Shown here piece after piece: positions 32,283 through 44,504 of a DNA stretch of 64,000 bases. The translations under genes were made by a program, and so were the position numbers. A model generated the notes under the pieces. That model was given only the letters and a program-made list of their open reading frames with translations. It was not told where the DNA came from and ran no database searches. Numbering within the stretch: the stretch's first letter is position 1; each line of letters begins with the position of its first letter. Source of the DNA: Clarireedia homoeocarpa (Eukaryota > Ascomycota > Leotiomycetes > Helotiales > Rutstroemiaceae); contig LNKV01000010.1 in assembly GCA_001465935.1 (NCBI GenBank), forward strand, positions 682,001 to 746,000, in the 5' to 3' direction.

Positions 32283-34689
32283 ATGCCTACTCTCACAGGT
32301 AACGTACTTTTTGCTGGAGAATTGAGGCTCTCCTAACTTTTAGATAGCCGCGGATACAATTCGAATTCTCGTTGCTACAGATAGTCATGTTGGGTATGCA
32401 GAGAATGATCCAGTTCGAAAGGACGACAGCTGGAGAAGTTTCGATGAAGTTATGTGCATGGCAAAGGATCAGGATGTTCGAGCTTCACTTCCATAGACCG
32501 AGTAATCTGCTTATACTCTGTAGGTAGATATGGTTCTCCTCGCCGGTGATCTCTTTCACTATAGTCAACCATCTCGAAAAGCCATGTACCAAGTGATGCG
32601 ATCACTACGAATGAATTGTTTGGGCGAGAAACCTTGCGAGCTGGAACTGCTGAGCGATGCAAACGACATTTTCGATGGCTCATTTAACCATGTCAACTAT
32701 GAAGACCCAGACATAAATGTCGCTATACCTGTGTTCTCTATTCATGGTAATCATGATGACCCTGCTGGGGACGGTAACTATTGTGCTCTTGACTTGCTAC
32801 AAGCATCGGGATTGGTCAATTATTTTGGTCGTACGCCTGAAGCAGATCGCATTCAGGTTAAACCCGTCCTTCTACAAAAGGGCCACACCAAGTTAGCTCT
32901 CTATGGAATGAGCAATGTTAGGGACGAGCGTCTTCATCGAACCTTCAGAGATGGTCATGTCAAGTTCTTCAAGCCTGGTGTGCAACAAAAGGACTGGTTT
33001 AACATTATGGCTGTCCACCAAAATCACCATGCCCACACGGAAACTTCGTATCTTCCCGAGCACTTCCTCCCAGATTTTTTGGATCTTGTAGTTTGGGGCC
33101 ACGAACACGAATGTCTCATCGACCCGACCTATAATCCTGAAACTACCTTTCATGTCATGCAACCTGGTTCCTCCATAGCCACCTCACTGGTCCCTGGAGA
33201 AGCTGTCCCAAAGCATGTCGCAATCATCAATGTTACTGGTCGAGAGTTCAAGGTCGAGAAGATTCGACTAAAGACCGTTCGCCCGTTCATAACTAAAGAA
33301 ATTGTTTTAGCAAACGATAAACGCTTCAAGCATCTCGCCAAAGTTAAGGACAATCGTACGAAGCTCACTAAAGAACTTATGACTGTAGTTGAAGAGCTCA
33401 TCGAGAAAGCCAAAGCGGACTGGGTTGCTTTACAAGAAGAGGACACGGAATCTCTCGAAGAAGTGCCACTTCCACTCGTCCGTCTGAGAGTGGAGTTCTC
33501 CCCTGGTGAAGCTGGTGGAAAATTCGACTGTGAGAATCCTCAACGTTTCTCAAGCCGTTTCATTGGTCGCGTCGCAAACGTCAAAGATGTAATTCAATAT
33601 CACCGCAAGAAGGCCTCCGCGCGCAAAACCAACAATGAAATTGATCTTCCCGAGGAAGGAACCCTTGCACAAGTCGCAGCGCTCGACGAAGTGAAGGTCG
33701 AGCTTCTCGTTAAAGAATTCCTCGAATCCCAATCCCTACAAGTCCTACCTACCACTCCATTTGGCGATGCCGTTGGTCAGTTCGTAGATAAAGACGACAA
33801 ACACGCTATGGAGCTCTTCGTGCAAGAATCGCTCAAAGCGCAAAACGAAGAACTCCTCAGACAAGCAGAAAAGGGCGATGACGAAGACGAAGAATCAGTT
33901 CTCAACCAAGCAATGGAACGTTTCCGTCTCGAACAGGAAAAGAAATTCATGCTGGCGAAGAAATCGAAAGCAAAGAATAAAGCTAAAGCTAAGAAATTGA
34001 AACCCAAGCCTAGACCCAAGGGTTGGGATTCGGATCTCGATGGCGAGTGGGGCGAGAAGGCAGAACAGTGCGAGACGGATCACGGAGACGATGACGAGAG
34101 CGATGATGCGCCGCCTGCCGCTCCGCCAGCTGCGAAAGCGGGAAATGGAAACACGAAAGCGAAGAAGAGGAGCACGGGGTTCATTTTAAGCGACGATGAC
34201 AGTGATGATCCATTTGCATCCGACGCCGCTCCCGTGGCTCCGCCTAAGAAATCCGCACCCTCTAAACGTGCTGCGCCTGCTACCAAGAAAGCTCCTGCGC
34301 CGAAGAAAGCAGCGGCAGCGGCTAAAATAACAACGAGAGGTAGAAAGAAGGTCGTAGAGCCGGAACCAAGTGATGATGAAGATGAAGATGAAGATGCTGA
34401 TGATGTGGAGATGGAGGAGCCGCCGCCGCCGCCGCCGAAACCAAAGGTCCAGCCGAAGAGAGCGGCGGCGACTAGGAGTACGGGGAGGCAGACGCAGTTG
34501 AGTTTTGGGAGTCAGGCTACGACGACGGGGAGGTCGGGGAGGGGGAAAAGTGCTAGTGTGGGGGTGGGGAGTCAGGCGGCGCCGATGGAGTTGAGTGATG
34601 ATGAGATTAGTGATGGGAGTGATGGGGATGATGCGTTTCAGCCGATGAGTAGTGTTCCAAAGGGGAAGGGGAGGGTTGGGAGGAGGTAG
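32283..34689 (+). CDS. mre11: Double-strand break repair nuclease Mre11
   Basis: Three exons (32283-32298, 32348-32475, 32524-34689) encode 769 residues. The first exon is 16 bases; the acceptor at 32347 rather than 32343 is needed to keep the frame. Phosphoesterase motifs appear in order: ILVATDSHVGY, VLLAGDLFH, SIHGNHDDP, AVHQNHHAH and VVWGHEHE, which supply the Asp/His/Asn ligands for two Mn ions. The Mre11 DNA-binding domain follows. The C-terminal third is low-complexity: acidic runs, Lys/Ala-rich stretches, a Gly-Arg patch (TTTGRSGRGK) and a final basic KGKGRVGRR. It works with Rad50 and Nbs1/Xrs2 in end resection. Intron 2 uses a weak donor (GTTCGA), but the coding frame and conserved MAKDQDVDMVLLAG support it. 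Confidence 0.93.
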
Positions 34690-35985
34690 GTTAGGATGGG
34701 TAGTTGGGATGGAGAGAGTGAGGTGTGGATATGTTAGATATGATTTGCTATGAAGTTATGACAAAAATTAACTATGTATTTACTATGTAGCTAGTGGGCT
34801 TGCTTTTAGCGGTATCGCCGAGATATGTTTGGATTTATTCTACTTAATGGAAAGAGATATGATGACCTGGTAGTATATTTACTCGTGGACACAAAGATGC
34901 AAATCATATTATTCTTTTCTACAGGAGATAGAAGCGCAAGACTAGAGAAGCACTTCCTCCCGTACTTACAAATTCCCGTCTTCCGTGTTCTAGATTCCGG
35001 GAAGTGAAAACTCTTCCGATGTTTGATATGTTTGCTCACTTTCCCCTTTTTCCCCTCTTATGAGGTTGGGGACGAGAAAGAGAAAGAAATTTTTTCTACC
35101 CGCAATTCAAGCTTAGTGTGAAAAAAACGCACAGACCACAAGCTCTGCCCTCTACTTAAACGCCAATTTCTCCCCCAATTCAACTTCTTTTTTTCTTCAC
35201 GACAATACTGTAAGTTGAACCCGACCCCTACGTTTTCCCTTCCTTCCCTTTCCTGCCGTCATCCGGGAATATCCTCACTCTCACTTTCTCTCATCAGATA
35301 CTAATCTTCTCCATAGTCAAAGAATCATTTCTTTAGTAAACGTCCTTCTGTGTTCTCTACAAGAGCCACAGACTCCAACTGGGACGATGATTCGTATCCT
35401 CAATACCCAAGAGTGAATGCCGTTTTGCTTTCGCCTTCTGCTCTTCGGAGTAGGACGATTGACTTGTTTTGGCAGGTTGGTTGTATAGAGAGTGGTGATG
35501 ATCTCGACCCCTTTTCGATTTTGGCTTCGGTCGTTGGATTGGGGTGGGTTTTGATGGACGTCTGACCAGCCTTTTTTTCATTGCGGTCTTGTGGCTTGCC
35601 ATGGACGTGAAGAAGAAGGGGCGCATGTTTGGCGGGAATTTTGGACTGCATCTCATCTCGAATGGGCAACCTGGATCGGGTTGAATTTGGGCAGATTCGC
35701 TCTCTCGTGCAATAATTGCTCTAAATTCGACATGTACTTATACGCATAGGTTCGATACCACTTGGGTTCCCAGATAGTTGTCCTTGACCGATTGCTAGAG
35801 CATATGCATGACGGAACTCGAACCGAGCTGCCGATGTCGCACGCGCGCTTACGCGTCTATGTGGAAGACCCCGCGAAGCAATAGCTTGGCCTCCCGTCGA
35901 CCTCACCTGTAGCTATTATTCCATTTTTCTGAAATCATCCACCAACCAGGCTTCTGCTTCTAAACACCACTTTATCAATCCATCA
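34690..35985. other. Intergenic region, no supported gene
   Basis: A pyrimidine-rich stretch near 35180-35310 includes a possible 5'-leader intron (donor GTAAGT at 35209, acceptor near 35314). The frames that follow (35350-35565 forward, 35357-35669 reverse) have no recognisable domain. A T-loop-like sequence near 35815 was examined and rejected as a tRNA. Confidence 0.4.
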
Positions 35986-36756
35986 ATGACAGAGATGGCT
36001 TCTTCTGTACGCATACACGTATCTTTAATCTCCAAGATAATCTCTGCTAACGCATTATTATAGGATCCCTCAATTGGCGCTGCAGCCCTTTGCCCTCCAC
36101 CTACCAATTTCGAAGCATCTCCGTTCTTACGGCTCCCTTCAGAGCTTCGCCTGCTTATATACAAGTACACCATCCCTCACCAGGTGCCTTTGGCTTCATG
36201 CAACTTTAACTCGACACCCACCAATGTGCAAGATCAATCATCACTAAGGAAAGGGGCCATCATGCGTGTTAATAGAAAGATACATCATGAAGTCATCGGG
36301 CTCTACTACAGCACGGCCAGCTTTTCGTTGAACCTAGCGGTGGAGCCCTACGACGGGTCAGGTTTCAAGTTTGCGCCTGGACTACTACTATGTCTGGGAA
36401 ATGTGAAGATATTGAACCTCTCTATGAACCTCTATTTTCCAGGCACAATTCGCGCTAGAGAGTTGGTCTCAGCGCATCTAGCTTCTGGTTGTCTTGAACA
36501 GCTGAATATTCATCTGACGATGGGTTGGTGGATTCTTCCATTTTTCCAATCTGAAGAAGAACTGCGCTCTTTTATGGATTCCAATTTGTCTCCATTCCAG
36601 CTAATCAGGAGACTCAAAATCTGTACCACTGAAATTCATTATCATTACATCAACAACCTGGATCGGAATAGGGTAACGGAAATCGAAAGGCTTGTACGGA
36701 AATATTTAGATTCTTTCGAGCGTAATTTACTTGGAAATACTCGACTTGCTAATTGA
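35986..36756 (+). CDS. F-box-like / 2EXR-domain fungal protein
   Basis: Two exons (35986-36006 and 36064-36756) give 237 residues. The 57-base intron has a GCTAAC branch and TATAG acceptor and joins MTEMASS to DPSIGAAALCPPP. FLRLPSELRLLIYKYTIP is the typical opening of fungal proteins annotated as F-box-like or 2EXR. GAIMRVNRKIHHEVIGLYYS is the second conserved block (I..VNR.I..E....YYS). The remainder is a divergent alpha/beta region. Such proteins are often expanded, variable families in fungi; a role in ubiquitin ligase substrate choice is possible but unproven. Confidence 0.75.
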
Positions 36757-37206
36757 CACCCATACCCATCAACACCCGAGATTGAGGTATAATTCAATCC
36801 ACTGCGGTGATTCATTGCCACTAATATCAGCACATGTTCATTATATATGGCTTTTTATCGGCTGTTCACATCTACTGCAACATTTTTCATTGCACGAGGC
36901 CATTCGAAAATTGGTGCTCTCATCAAGCGACGCTCTCAGTCTCCCATTGTGTCTGTCTTAACCCTACGAACTATCTGTATTTCTATAGCTTCACATAGGA
37001 GATTCGTATGCTTATATACAAGTACCTCGTACCCAACTCCTGGATACGATCAGTATCGACCATTGCCTGTCAACCATGCTTCAAACGAGACGGCGAATTC
37101 TGCGACTCGCCCTACAATCCAACCCCCCCACCCGCAACCTATACATTTGCCTCCGCCATCTTCTCCCTCTCACTCCTCTCCCTTCTCCCAGCCCTCCCTT
37201 CTCGCT
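36757..37206. other. Intergenic region
   Basis: This lies between the F-box-like gene and the 3' end of the broken transporter gene. No coding signal was recognised; several overlapping short forward frames at 36847-37360 are shadows or chance. Confidence 0.5.
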
Positions 37207-38171
37207 TCACGGAAAATGCCAAACCGGCATTATAAGGAAACTATTTGAATCATCTGCTGTCCCAGCAAGACAAACATACCACGCCATAAACACAGCCAGC
37301 AAACCAAACATGCCGCCTGCCTTCTGTAACGCAACATTGGGCGCACCGTTGAATGGATAGAGATATGCGAGGGCGAGCATTAGAAAACACCACCAGACGC
37401 TGAAGAATAGGGAGCAGAACACGATGGTGGAAGGAGGGTGAGTAGCCAGAGGAGGAAGGTGAATATGAACCAGCCCTGGGAGACATTAATATTAGGCTTT
37501 TCACGACTACTTTGGTCCTTTTGGACAAAATCTAAATGGAATGATAATCTGTCTTCTCGAGAATGGCATGGACAATACGTACCATGAGAAATAACCCAAA
37601 AGCATGACTATACTCCACAGGATCTGAATACGCTTCCTGGATGTGGAAACCACCTGGTGTTAATACGATCCCAAGGGATATCCAGTATCCTCCATAGGAA
37701 GATAGTGCGGTGGCGGCAAATGTGTTATCTGCTGCCATTTCCCTGTATGGTGACAGCTTTTCGTTAGTATTTCTCCTTTTGATCCTCTTTCCTGAATTTC
37801 CAACTTCCTCTCACGACTACATTCCAGCTCTTCTTCTTTCTCTTCACATCCACTCCCGACTCATCATACTCAACAGCTCCCCTGAATCCCCATCCTACCA
37901 TCTACATCTACACTCACCCCAATACATCTCCTCCCAAACCTCAAACCCTCCACTACACCCCAAGAAAAAACTCACAACACAACCAAAACCAAAAGAAAAC
38001 TCACCACATCCCCACACACAGCTGAATAAACCCCCCATACGCAAACGCCGGCCCAATAACAAGACTCGGCTGTGGAAGATCCCTTGCATACCAATTCACC
38101 AGACTCTGCACGAAAGTCGTCGCTGTGAACCCGGCGAGACCGAGTGGCGCGGCGTTGGCGATGTTGCGCAT
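37207..38171 (-). pseudogene. GPR1/FUN34/YaaH (AlcS/Ato-type) acetate transporter family, frame-disrupted
   Basis: Three exons are clear: up to 38005, 37742-37583 and 37475-37207. Their spliced reading includes NAAPLGLAGFTATTFVQ, FAYGGFIQLCVGMWEMAADN, TALSSYGGYWISLG, VLTPGG and FLMGWFIFTFLLWLLTL, the order of the GPR1/FUN34/YaaH family (six membrane helices; AlcS-like). In exon 3 the frame shifts at about 37425-37440. FLLWLLTL runs on to a stop at 37380-37382, while the family-like continuation (FCSLFFSVWWCFLMLALAYL) lies one frame over and stays open to 37207. A single missing base explains this. Upstream, family-like GYLQPGTYRSP is open but has no in-frame ATG before 38171. A true mutation and an assembly error cannot be told apart here. 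Confidence 0.65.
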
Positions 38172-40828
38172 TTTTGGGGAGCGGTACGTGCCTGGTTGGA
38201 GGTAGCCGGCGAAGGAGGGGGGTAGAGAGTTGATGTTGATGTGTTTGTTTGGGTGTGGGTTAGGGCTAGGGGGTTGTTGGGATGGTAGGGAGATGGGTGG
38301 AAAGAACGGGAGGAGGTGGTGGTAGCGGTGGAGGGTGTCATGGTGTGGTGAGGGGATTTTGGAAGGGAGGGTTTGCTGAAAATGATGTGGAAAGTACAGT
38401 ACAACGCTGTAGATATTAAAGATTTATTTAAATTTGCTAGGGGTAAGTTAGGTGTCAAAAATATGATCTCGACGAGACAAAAACACAAAAAGAAAAACAA
38501 AAAGAAAAAGAGTTTTGTACAAGCTTCCAAGTCCCAATTGAATGAAACAACCCCCGTTTTACTCCCCCTTCATTATTGGCGCGGGACGGTCATAGATAGA
38601 TATCGTTCGTCATGTTCACTTATTCGCTCATGGAAGAGCACATCCGCATCGCAATGTCAGTTACATACAAACTCCCCACCCCGCTCCCCCACATTCAGGC
38701 AGATGTGTACCCAGTCAGTCTGCTTATAGAGAGAGCGCGCGGTTATAAGCAGTGCAAGCCTGTATCGCTCCATAAATTTAGGTCTATAGAACAGGGGAAT
38801 AGTCATAGATAAGATTACATACAAGTTTATTAGCAATTCTCATTTCGTTTGATCTATTCTTCGTGTGGGGATAGCTATAGGTATATGTACTGAACATTGT
38901 AACGAACGAAGATGGGGGAGGTCTGTTCAGTAAGTCGTAGTGTTATCTCGCGATATGGATGGCAATGACTGGGGATAGATGTGCTGGGCTCGACTTCATT
39001 TCATGTCATGTCGTCACGATCTACCCCTTTCGCTACCTAACTTTCTTTATGTAGAACTATTCCCCGCCTTGCAGTAGCTGTAAGATAACTTAGTTAAATC
39101 GATTGTGCCGAATCACAGAAGTTATGCGATCTTTCTGTAATTGCCGTGAATAGGCAGGCATTGTTCCGGGGATTTGGCCGCTGGGGAGAAGGGATGTATG
39201 TCGTGGGGTGCTGTGTAAGGGAGGGTTCCGCTGGAACATACAGGATTCAAAGTATCGGAAGCTGGGTGAATGAACTCTATCTACTGTACTACAGTTAAGT
39301 ACTAGAGAATTCTAGAGTATCTACTGTTTCAAGCAAATAATGATCAATCTACCCTGGAACAGCATAGCAACCCTCTGTAGACTAGAGTAAACTAGCGTCT
39401 TAGTGGTATATAAACCACCAGGATCAACAGGCCTAAAGTTGTCAGAGAGCCTCAATGTATACTTGATTAAATAGCTGGAGGGCTTTGACTGTCTTTTTTG
39501 TCTATATGGCAGGGCATGGTATGGGCGGTGTAAGAGTAATGATAGGATGATGGTATAGAATTCGGCGGATCCTTGAGCATGAGATGTACTGATTGACGTT
39601 GTTATTTTTGGGAGCGCTGTTATTTTCTATGACTATTTAGATGATATAGAAAATTCTTGATGACTTCTATACTTGATTAACAACAACTGAGTATGAATGA
39701 GAATGACAGCAAAATACAACGATTGACAGTGAAAGTGGCGAGGATGTATGTATATATATGATCGGGCATGTTCTTCCTTGACTGCGCAGTTTGCGTTCAA
39801 ACACAGGACTTAGGTCATAGGATAAGGAAAAGGAGATTGAACTGGAGGTGTCCTCGTACGGGTCGTCGTCTCTCTCAAGTGGTCAACTGTACGGAGCAAA
39901 AGTGGTTCGAGGAATTAATATATATAGTAGCTTGAGTCGGACCTCGTAGTGGGGACGGCTACGATCTACGCAGTCTGCATAGAAAAGTAAGTGGTTGAGG
40001 TAGCGAATGAATGAATGGATACCCACGGGGATTCCTTTCTCGGAGGTGTGATTCACAGACTGAGGTGGGGTAGAGGTGTATAAAAGGCATCATATCGAGT
40101 AAATATTCTAAAACCATACAACTTTCTCCAGACTACGAAGGTGAGTTCGTGAATTGGCGTCTCTAAAATTACCTCATCCCTGTCTACTTTCCCCCTAAAG
40201 TGTAGAATGAAAACATATCAATCTCAAGTTTTTCGTCTCTTGAATAGTGTGACAAAGGGTCAATGCATAGTATGATACGAATGACAGTGAACATATATAT
40301 ATCCCCATTGCCATTTCTCTCGATTTTCAACACCAAGAAAGCCTCATAATGAAAATCTCCCTTTAATCAGAAGATGAAGGCCTTCAATTGCGCTTGACAG
40401 AAGAACGCCTCTAAACGCCCTTATAAGTTGTATCCTGACATACTATGATCCAGAGGTACCCGCAGATGTGAAACCAAATATAAGCCTAAATTGTCACTTC
40501 TCTAGAAGTAGCGTCACTTTTGGAGTTTTCACAGCAGATGTTGGAACTATTTATATTGCTCAATCGCAAATTTTGAAATGTGATTCACTCTCACACGGTA
40601 TAGGCAGTAAGACTAAAATTCACCCAGCGCAAAAATGTAACATGACTTTGAACACATATGGGATTAGGACATGGTATAAAGGGTATTGTAGCTCTGAAGG
40701 AAGATTTAATTCTTTCCACAACATAAGAGCTAATCCGATGCATGTATCCACAAAGCGTGATGTCCTTGACCGAGTAGGTTGATACCTATTTTCGTAACGA
40801 CATCTATATCTAAATACCATGCGGCAAT
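38172..40828. other. Long intergenic region, no supported gene
   Basis: The first 200 bases include the unresolved N-terminus of the transporter relic (a forward-shifted frame beginning MTPSTATTTSS, reverse strand, from 38340). The rest is mostly low-complexity DNA without domains. The only structured element is the 67-bp mini-element at 40467-40533. Confidence 0.5.
40467..40533. mobile_element. 67-bp TG..CA mini-element, copy 2, with 5-bp target duplication
   Basis: The element begins TGTGAAA and ends TTTTCACA, flanked by GCAGA on both sides (40462-40466 and 40534-40538). It matches copy 1 at 6274-6334 apart from a 5-base insertion near the left end, one extra T near the right end and two substitutions. 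Different flanks but the same ends prove two separate insertions rather than one local duplication. Confidence 0.8.
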
Positions 40829-41466
40829 ATGTCTTCTCTGAATCCCAGACCAGCTAGATTAGGTGAATCAGAAGATGCAATCAGACAGAAGGTGCTACTA
40901 CTGCCCACAACATCACAGACTCACCGCACAATAGACGAGAATACAGTGAGGGTGCTGGACGTAGGGTGCGGGGTAAGTGACTTTGGAGTAATTCATCGCA
41001 TTTTAGACATACATACAGAGCTTTCCCTAGCACATCACACTTCACCGAAGATCTATTCATTAAACTTCCACTCTCCACGACCCATATCAGAGCAAATTAC
41101 CAATTTGGCCTTTGACCAACACTCGAAGTTCATAAAATTTATATACAGTAGGTCATTCTAAACAGAAGTCAATAATGAATGGCCAAATACCCTGGTTAAC
41201 AACATGAGTCTCACCTATGATCTAAGTATTTCCCACTACCGAGTTTGTGCCCCATCAACTAGAAAGAACGCGCCGAACAAGCAGTCAGCGTCAAAGTAGC
41301 CGAATCCGTGATCGCAGGTCGAAAAGTGGCGGCTCGACCACTTCTTAAGACGGCAGGATTTGACGGCCCAACTTGGAGCGAGATTGGAAATACCCATACG
41401 CAAGTCCCCAAATTATAGCTGGCGGGCACGAATTTTACCGAACTAGCCTTGAACATGACCGATTAA
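40829..41466 (+). pseudogene. Decayed methyltransferase-like gene
   Basis: A first exon 40829-40972 starts MSSLNPRPARLGESEDAI and ends VRVLDVGCG at a good donor (GTAAGT). VLDVGCG is motif I of class I SAM-dependent methyltransferases. The usual following motif is absent. A second stretch at 41263-41466 after a TAG acceptor reads RAEQAVSVKVAESVIAGRK and TAGFDGPTWSEIG, then meets TAG at 41416-41418 and stays open to TAA at 41464-41466. The core between them is missing or unrecognisable. This suggests a gene with an internal loss and a nonsense change (CAG to TAG would explain it). Confidence 0.45.
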
Positions 41467-41764
41467 ACGATGCAGAGTGATGTCGGTGCGAAGGATGATT
41501 GTGTGGGAGAGAGCTCTTGCGCTTTTAAATGTTACGACGCGGAGCCAGTTGAGAAATTCAGGGACCTTGGACGTAGAAATTGGTACAAGCCCGGTCAGGA
41601 CGTCTATGATAATGGCAGACTAGAGGCTCGACAGTGAGGCCGAGATACCCTTAGGGAACCAAGATCTAGATAAGCAAATACATTTCCATAGTGCATAGAG
41701 TTCCATGCTGATCAAATTAATGGTAGTTTTGGTGCTTTTCCATGATCGCAATGCCATAGTTCCT

Positions 41765-44202
41765 CTATAGTAAACCAGAGGGTGGTTGCTCGAAAACAGG
41801 GTAGCGTTCATCCACAGAATTATAGAATTCAAAGCCTCCCCATAACCCGCGATTCTGAAGCACTAGTTCTTCGTTTGGTTTGAGAGGTTCTTCCCATTGA
41901 CCTGGGATATTCGAATTGAGCTTGATATTCCTTAAGCTCTCATCTACAAGTGATAAACACATCGCGGGGCCATCCTTATAGCGAGGGCAATAAGGCTCGC
42001 ATAGGTAACGGGGGTCCAGATGTGAAAATTCGGGACGGAGTTCATTGCTGACTTTAATGACCAAACCGGTATCGTCGTTGTATGATACCTGAGCTGTTAT
42101 TACTCGACAGCAGCTGCGAGAAGGAAAGTAATCTCTAATCCTGCGTTGCTCAAACATCCCGTACACTTTTAAATCGATCCCATAATTTTGCAAAAATTCT
42201 AGCCATTTGGCTATCAGCATATCTTTCAACCCGGGGACATTTCCACAATCATATATTGCAATCACGTAGACCATTGAGGTTATCCAATGGTCTCCATCTA
42301 AGGCCGACTGGAGGTAATTCTGTAGTGTGTCATAGTTATACAACAGTGGTAATGCTTCGAAGGCTCTTGACAATAGGTCTGCATTGATGTCAACAGTTTC
42401 TTGGCGTGTACAGCAGTCCTGCGATCGATCAGATGGTGGTGGGGCAAGACAACTTCGTAACCAGTTTAGCGCAAGAATCGAGAATATCTGATGCTGTGCA
42501 CCGAATGTTATGTTGGGATCGTCTACATCCCGAATTAACTTGATGACAAACCCTGTCAATTCTATGGCCATTCCAGGGGAGTAGAGCAGGCAATGCTCAA
42601 GCCATCCTACCCAATAATATATTTGAGCACGGCGCAGGAGAAAAAAATCTTTAGCAAGGATCAATCTCCAAAGGTGAATGTTGTCGGGTATGAGGCCAAG
42701 TTGGTAGCCGTCTTCGCAGAAATCGAATCCTGCTTCAGAAAATGCTGTTATATAACCATCTGAGGGGTCTCCATACTGCAGAGGGATCCTAGGCTTTGAT
42801 AAGTTTTTAGTGCTCATAGAAATTTATTGTCGACTCACATATTTCTCTGATTGGTAAGATACATGTCGCAGCCATACTTCAGAAGCAGCCGACAAACTTT
42901 CTCCGACCCCCCTAAGCAAGCATTCTAGAACTTTTAGCCTCGGATCCCATCCCAAGGTGAAAAATAGAGGCAATTACATGTAACAGAGAATCTCCAAACT
43001 CATCTATATCGTGGATAGATGCCTCTCCACGAAGCAAGAGTGACTCAACACCGTCAGCGTCATCGTCGTAGCATAAGTCAAACACTTCGGAGTCAGAAGA
43101 CCGTTGTCGAACTGCGTTCAAGGTCCAGGTATCAAAATTGTCCGAAATGCTCAATTTGAATCCCCTACGGCATGATGTTATTCCCATCAATAGTTGTATA
43201 ACATATGATGACCGAACAATTGTTGCTTCCTCCTTTGTAGCTTCCGTATCACCTCTAAAACCATCCTGCGATATTGTGAATGTCGACGAGGATTTTCGGA
43301 GAGATAAGGCCCCTAGTAGAAAGTTTATACTAGAGTAAGAATGTGATGTTTGGATGAGGCGATTTTTCCGACCAGCTTGAGCCTCCTTTGATGGAAAGAT
43401 CATCGCGCTAGGTTCGAGTTGCCGATGTGACCCGGCAGCAACAGTATGAGTCTGTGCTTGTAGAATCCGTATACTACATTGCCCGGAGGCTTCTGATAAC
43501 ATTGATCTGTTCAATTAGTGTCCAGTCCAAGGGCTGTCTTCAAGAAATACTGGGTGCACTTTTCAAGAACAATTTAGATTTCCAACTTGGATAACGACGG
43601 CTATTGATGCATAGTGAAAATTGTCTGGATGTTCAGATGCAAAAACCGAACCACGGATTTCAATGCAGCTTTCCTCGGCGAAAGATGGGAAGACGTAATA
43701 TATGGATATCGAAATTTGGAGTTTGTTCACAACATATGTGCACACTCTAATGGGCGGGTACTTACTTGAGACTTCGCAATTCAAGAGTATGAATCATGCT
43801 CTCGACCCTCTGCAACTTCTTTCTCATCTTAGAGATCTTCTCGTCCTTGAGTGCAATTTGGAGTTTCGCCCAGTGTTGTTTGATCGCTGAAGTGGATGAT
43901 GCTAGCTTGTCCGAAAGCTTGTCAACTAAATCTGTTAGTTCTTTTAAGTCTTCTTGTGCCAATCTCATTACGATCACGTAGTTATCATGCATTTGAGAGG
44001 GAATCTGTCCAAGATTAAAGTCGCGCTCGATGTCGTCGAAAATGTTTGCTAGTAGAGACGACTCCTGCGAAAGTCGATCAATGTCTTTGGGGGCATCTTG
44101 GATAGAACTCCAGAAGGCGCTGGCTTTTCTTAGAGAATCTGCACACTGAACCGCGAGAGTCCCGACACTGATAATGCTTGCGGTAAAACTGAGAGGGTCC
44201 AT
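41765..44202 (-). CDS. Ankyrin-repeat protein with fungal N-terminal (helo/NLR-associated-like) domain; frame uncertain at a G run
   Basis: Exons 44202-43766, 43506-42978, a short exon near 42911-42839, and 42788-41765 are recognised. The N-terminus MDPLSFTASIISVGTLAVQC plus the following helical region is the N-terminal domain common in fungal NLR-like and ankyrin proteins. Exon 2 holds an ankyrin start (VESLLLRGEASIHDIDEFGD, SLLH), exon 3 continues it (VCRLLLKYGCDMYLTNQRN) and exon 4 gives a long C-terminal region without a known domain. Joining exon 2 to exon 3 with the visible TTAG acceptor loses the frame by one base at a run of six G (42907-42912). Either the gene is broken or the run length is wrong. 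Function, possibly self/non-self or stress signalling, is inference. Confidence 0.65.
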
Positions 44203-44504
44203 GGATGACGAGTCAAGTAAAAAGTTGCAAGAAAGAGTAGATAAAAAACCAAGAGAAATGGGGTGAGCGTGGAAATAACTACCTGCAGCCTTGCTTATTA
44301 TGAAAGGCCGGACGTAAACTAGGTGCATCGTGGTGGGGCGGGTGCTGGTGGCTATGTGCATTGCAGGTAAAGTCAGCAAATCACCCGAAGATACCCACGA
44401 CCAAACCAAGACCAAGCCACATTTGCCAAAAACGAGGTAAATATTTTCCATCGTATAAGATATGATGTCGTCAATCTTTTGATCCATTCGAACATAGATC
44501 AGTT

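Noticed and set aside
35800..35880. Possible tRNA on the minus strand (GGTTCGAGTTCC resembles a B box)
   Set aside because: The T-arm stem does not pair around the TTCGAGT loop and no matching acceptor or anticodon arm could be drawn.
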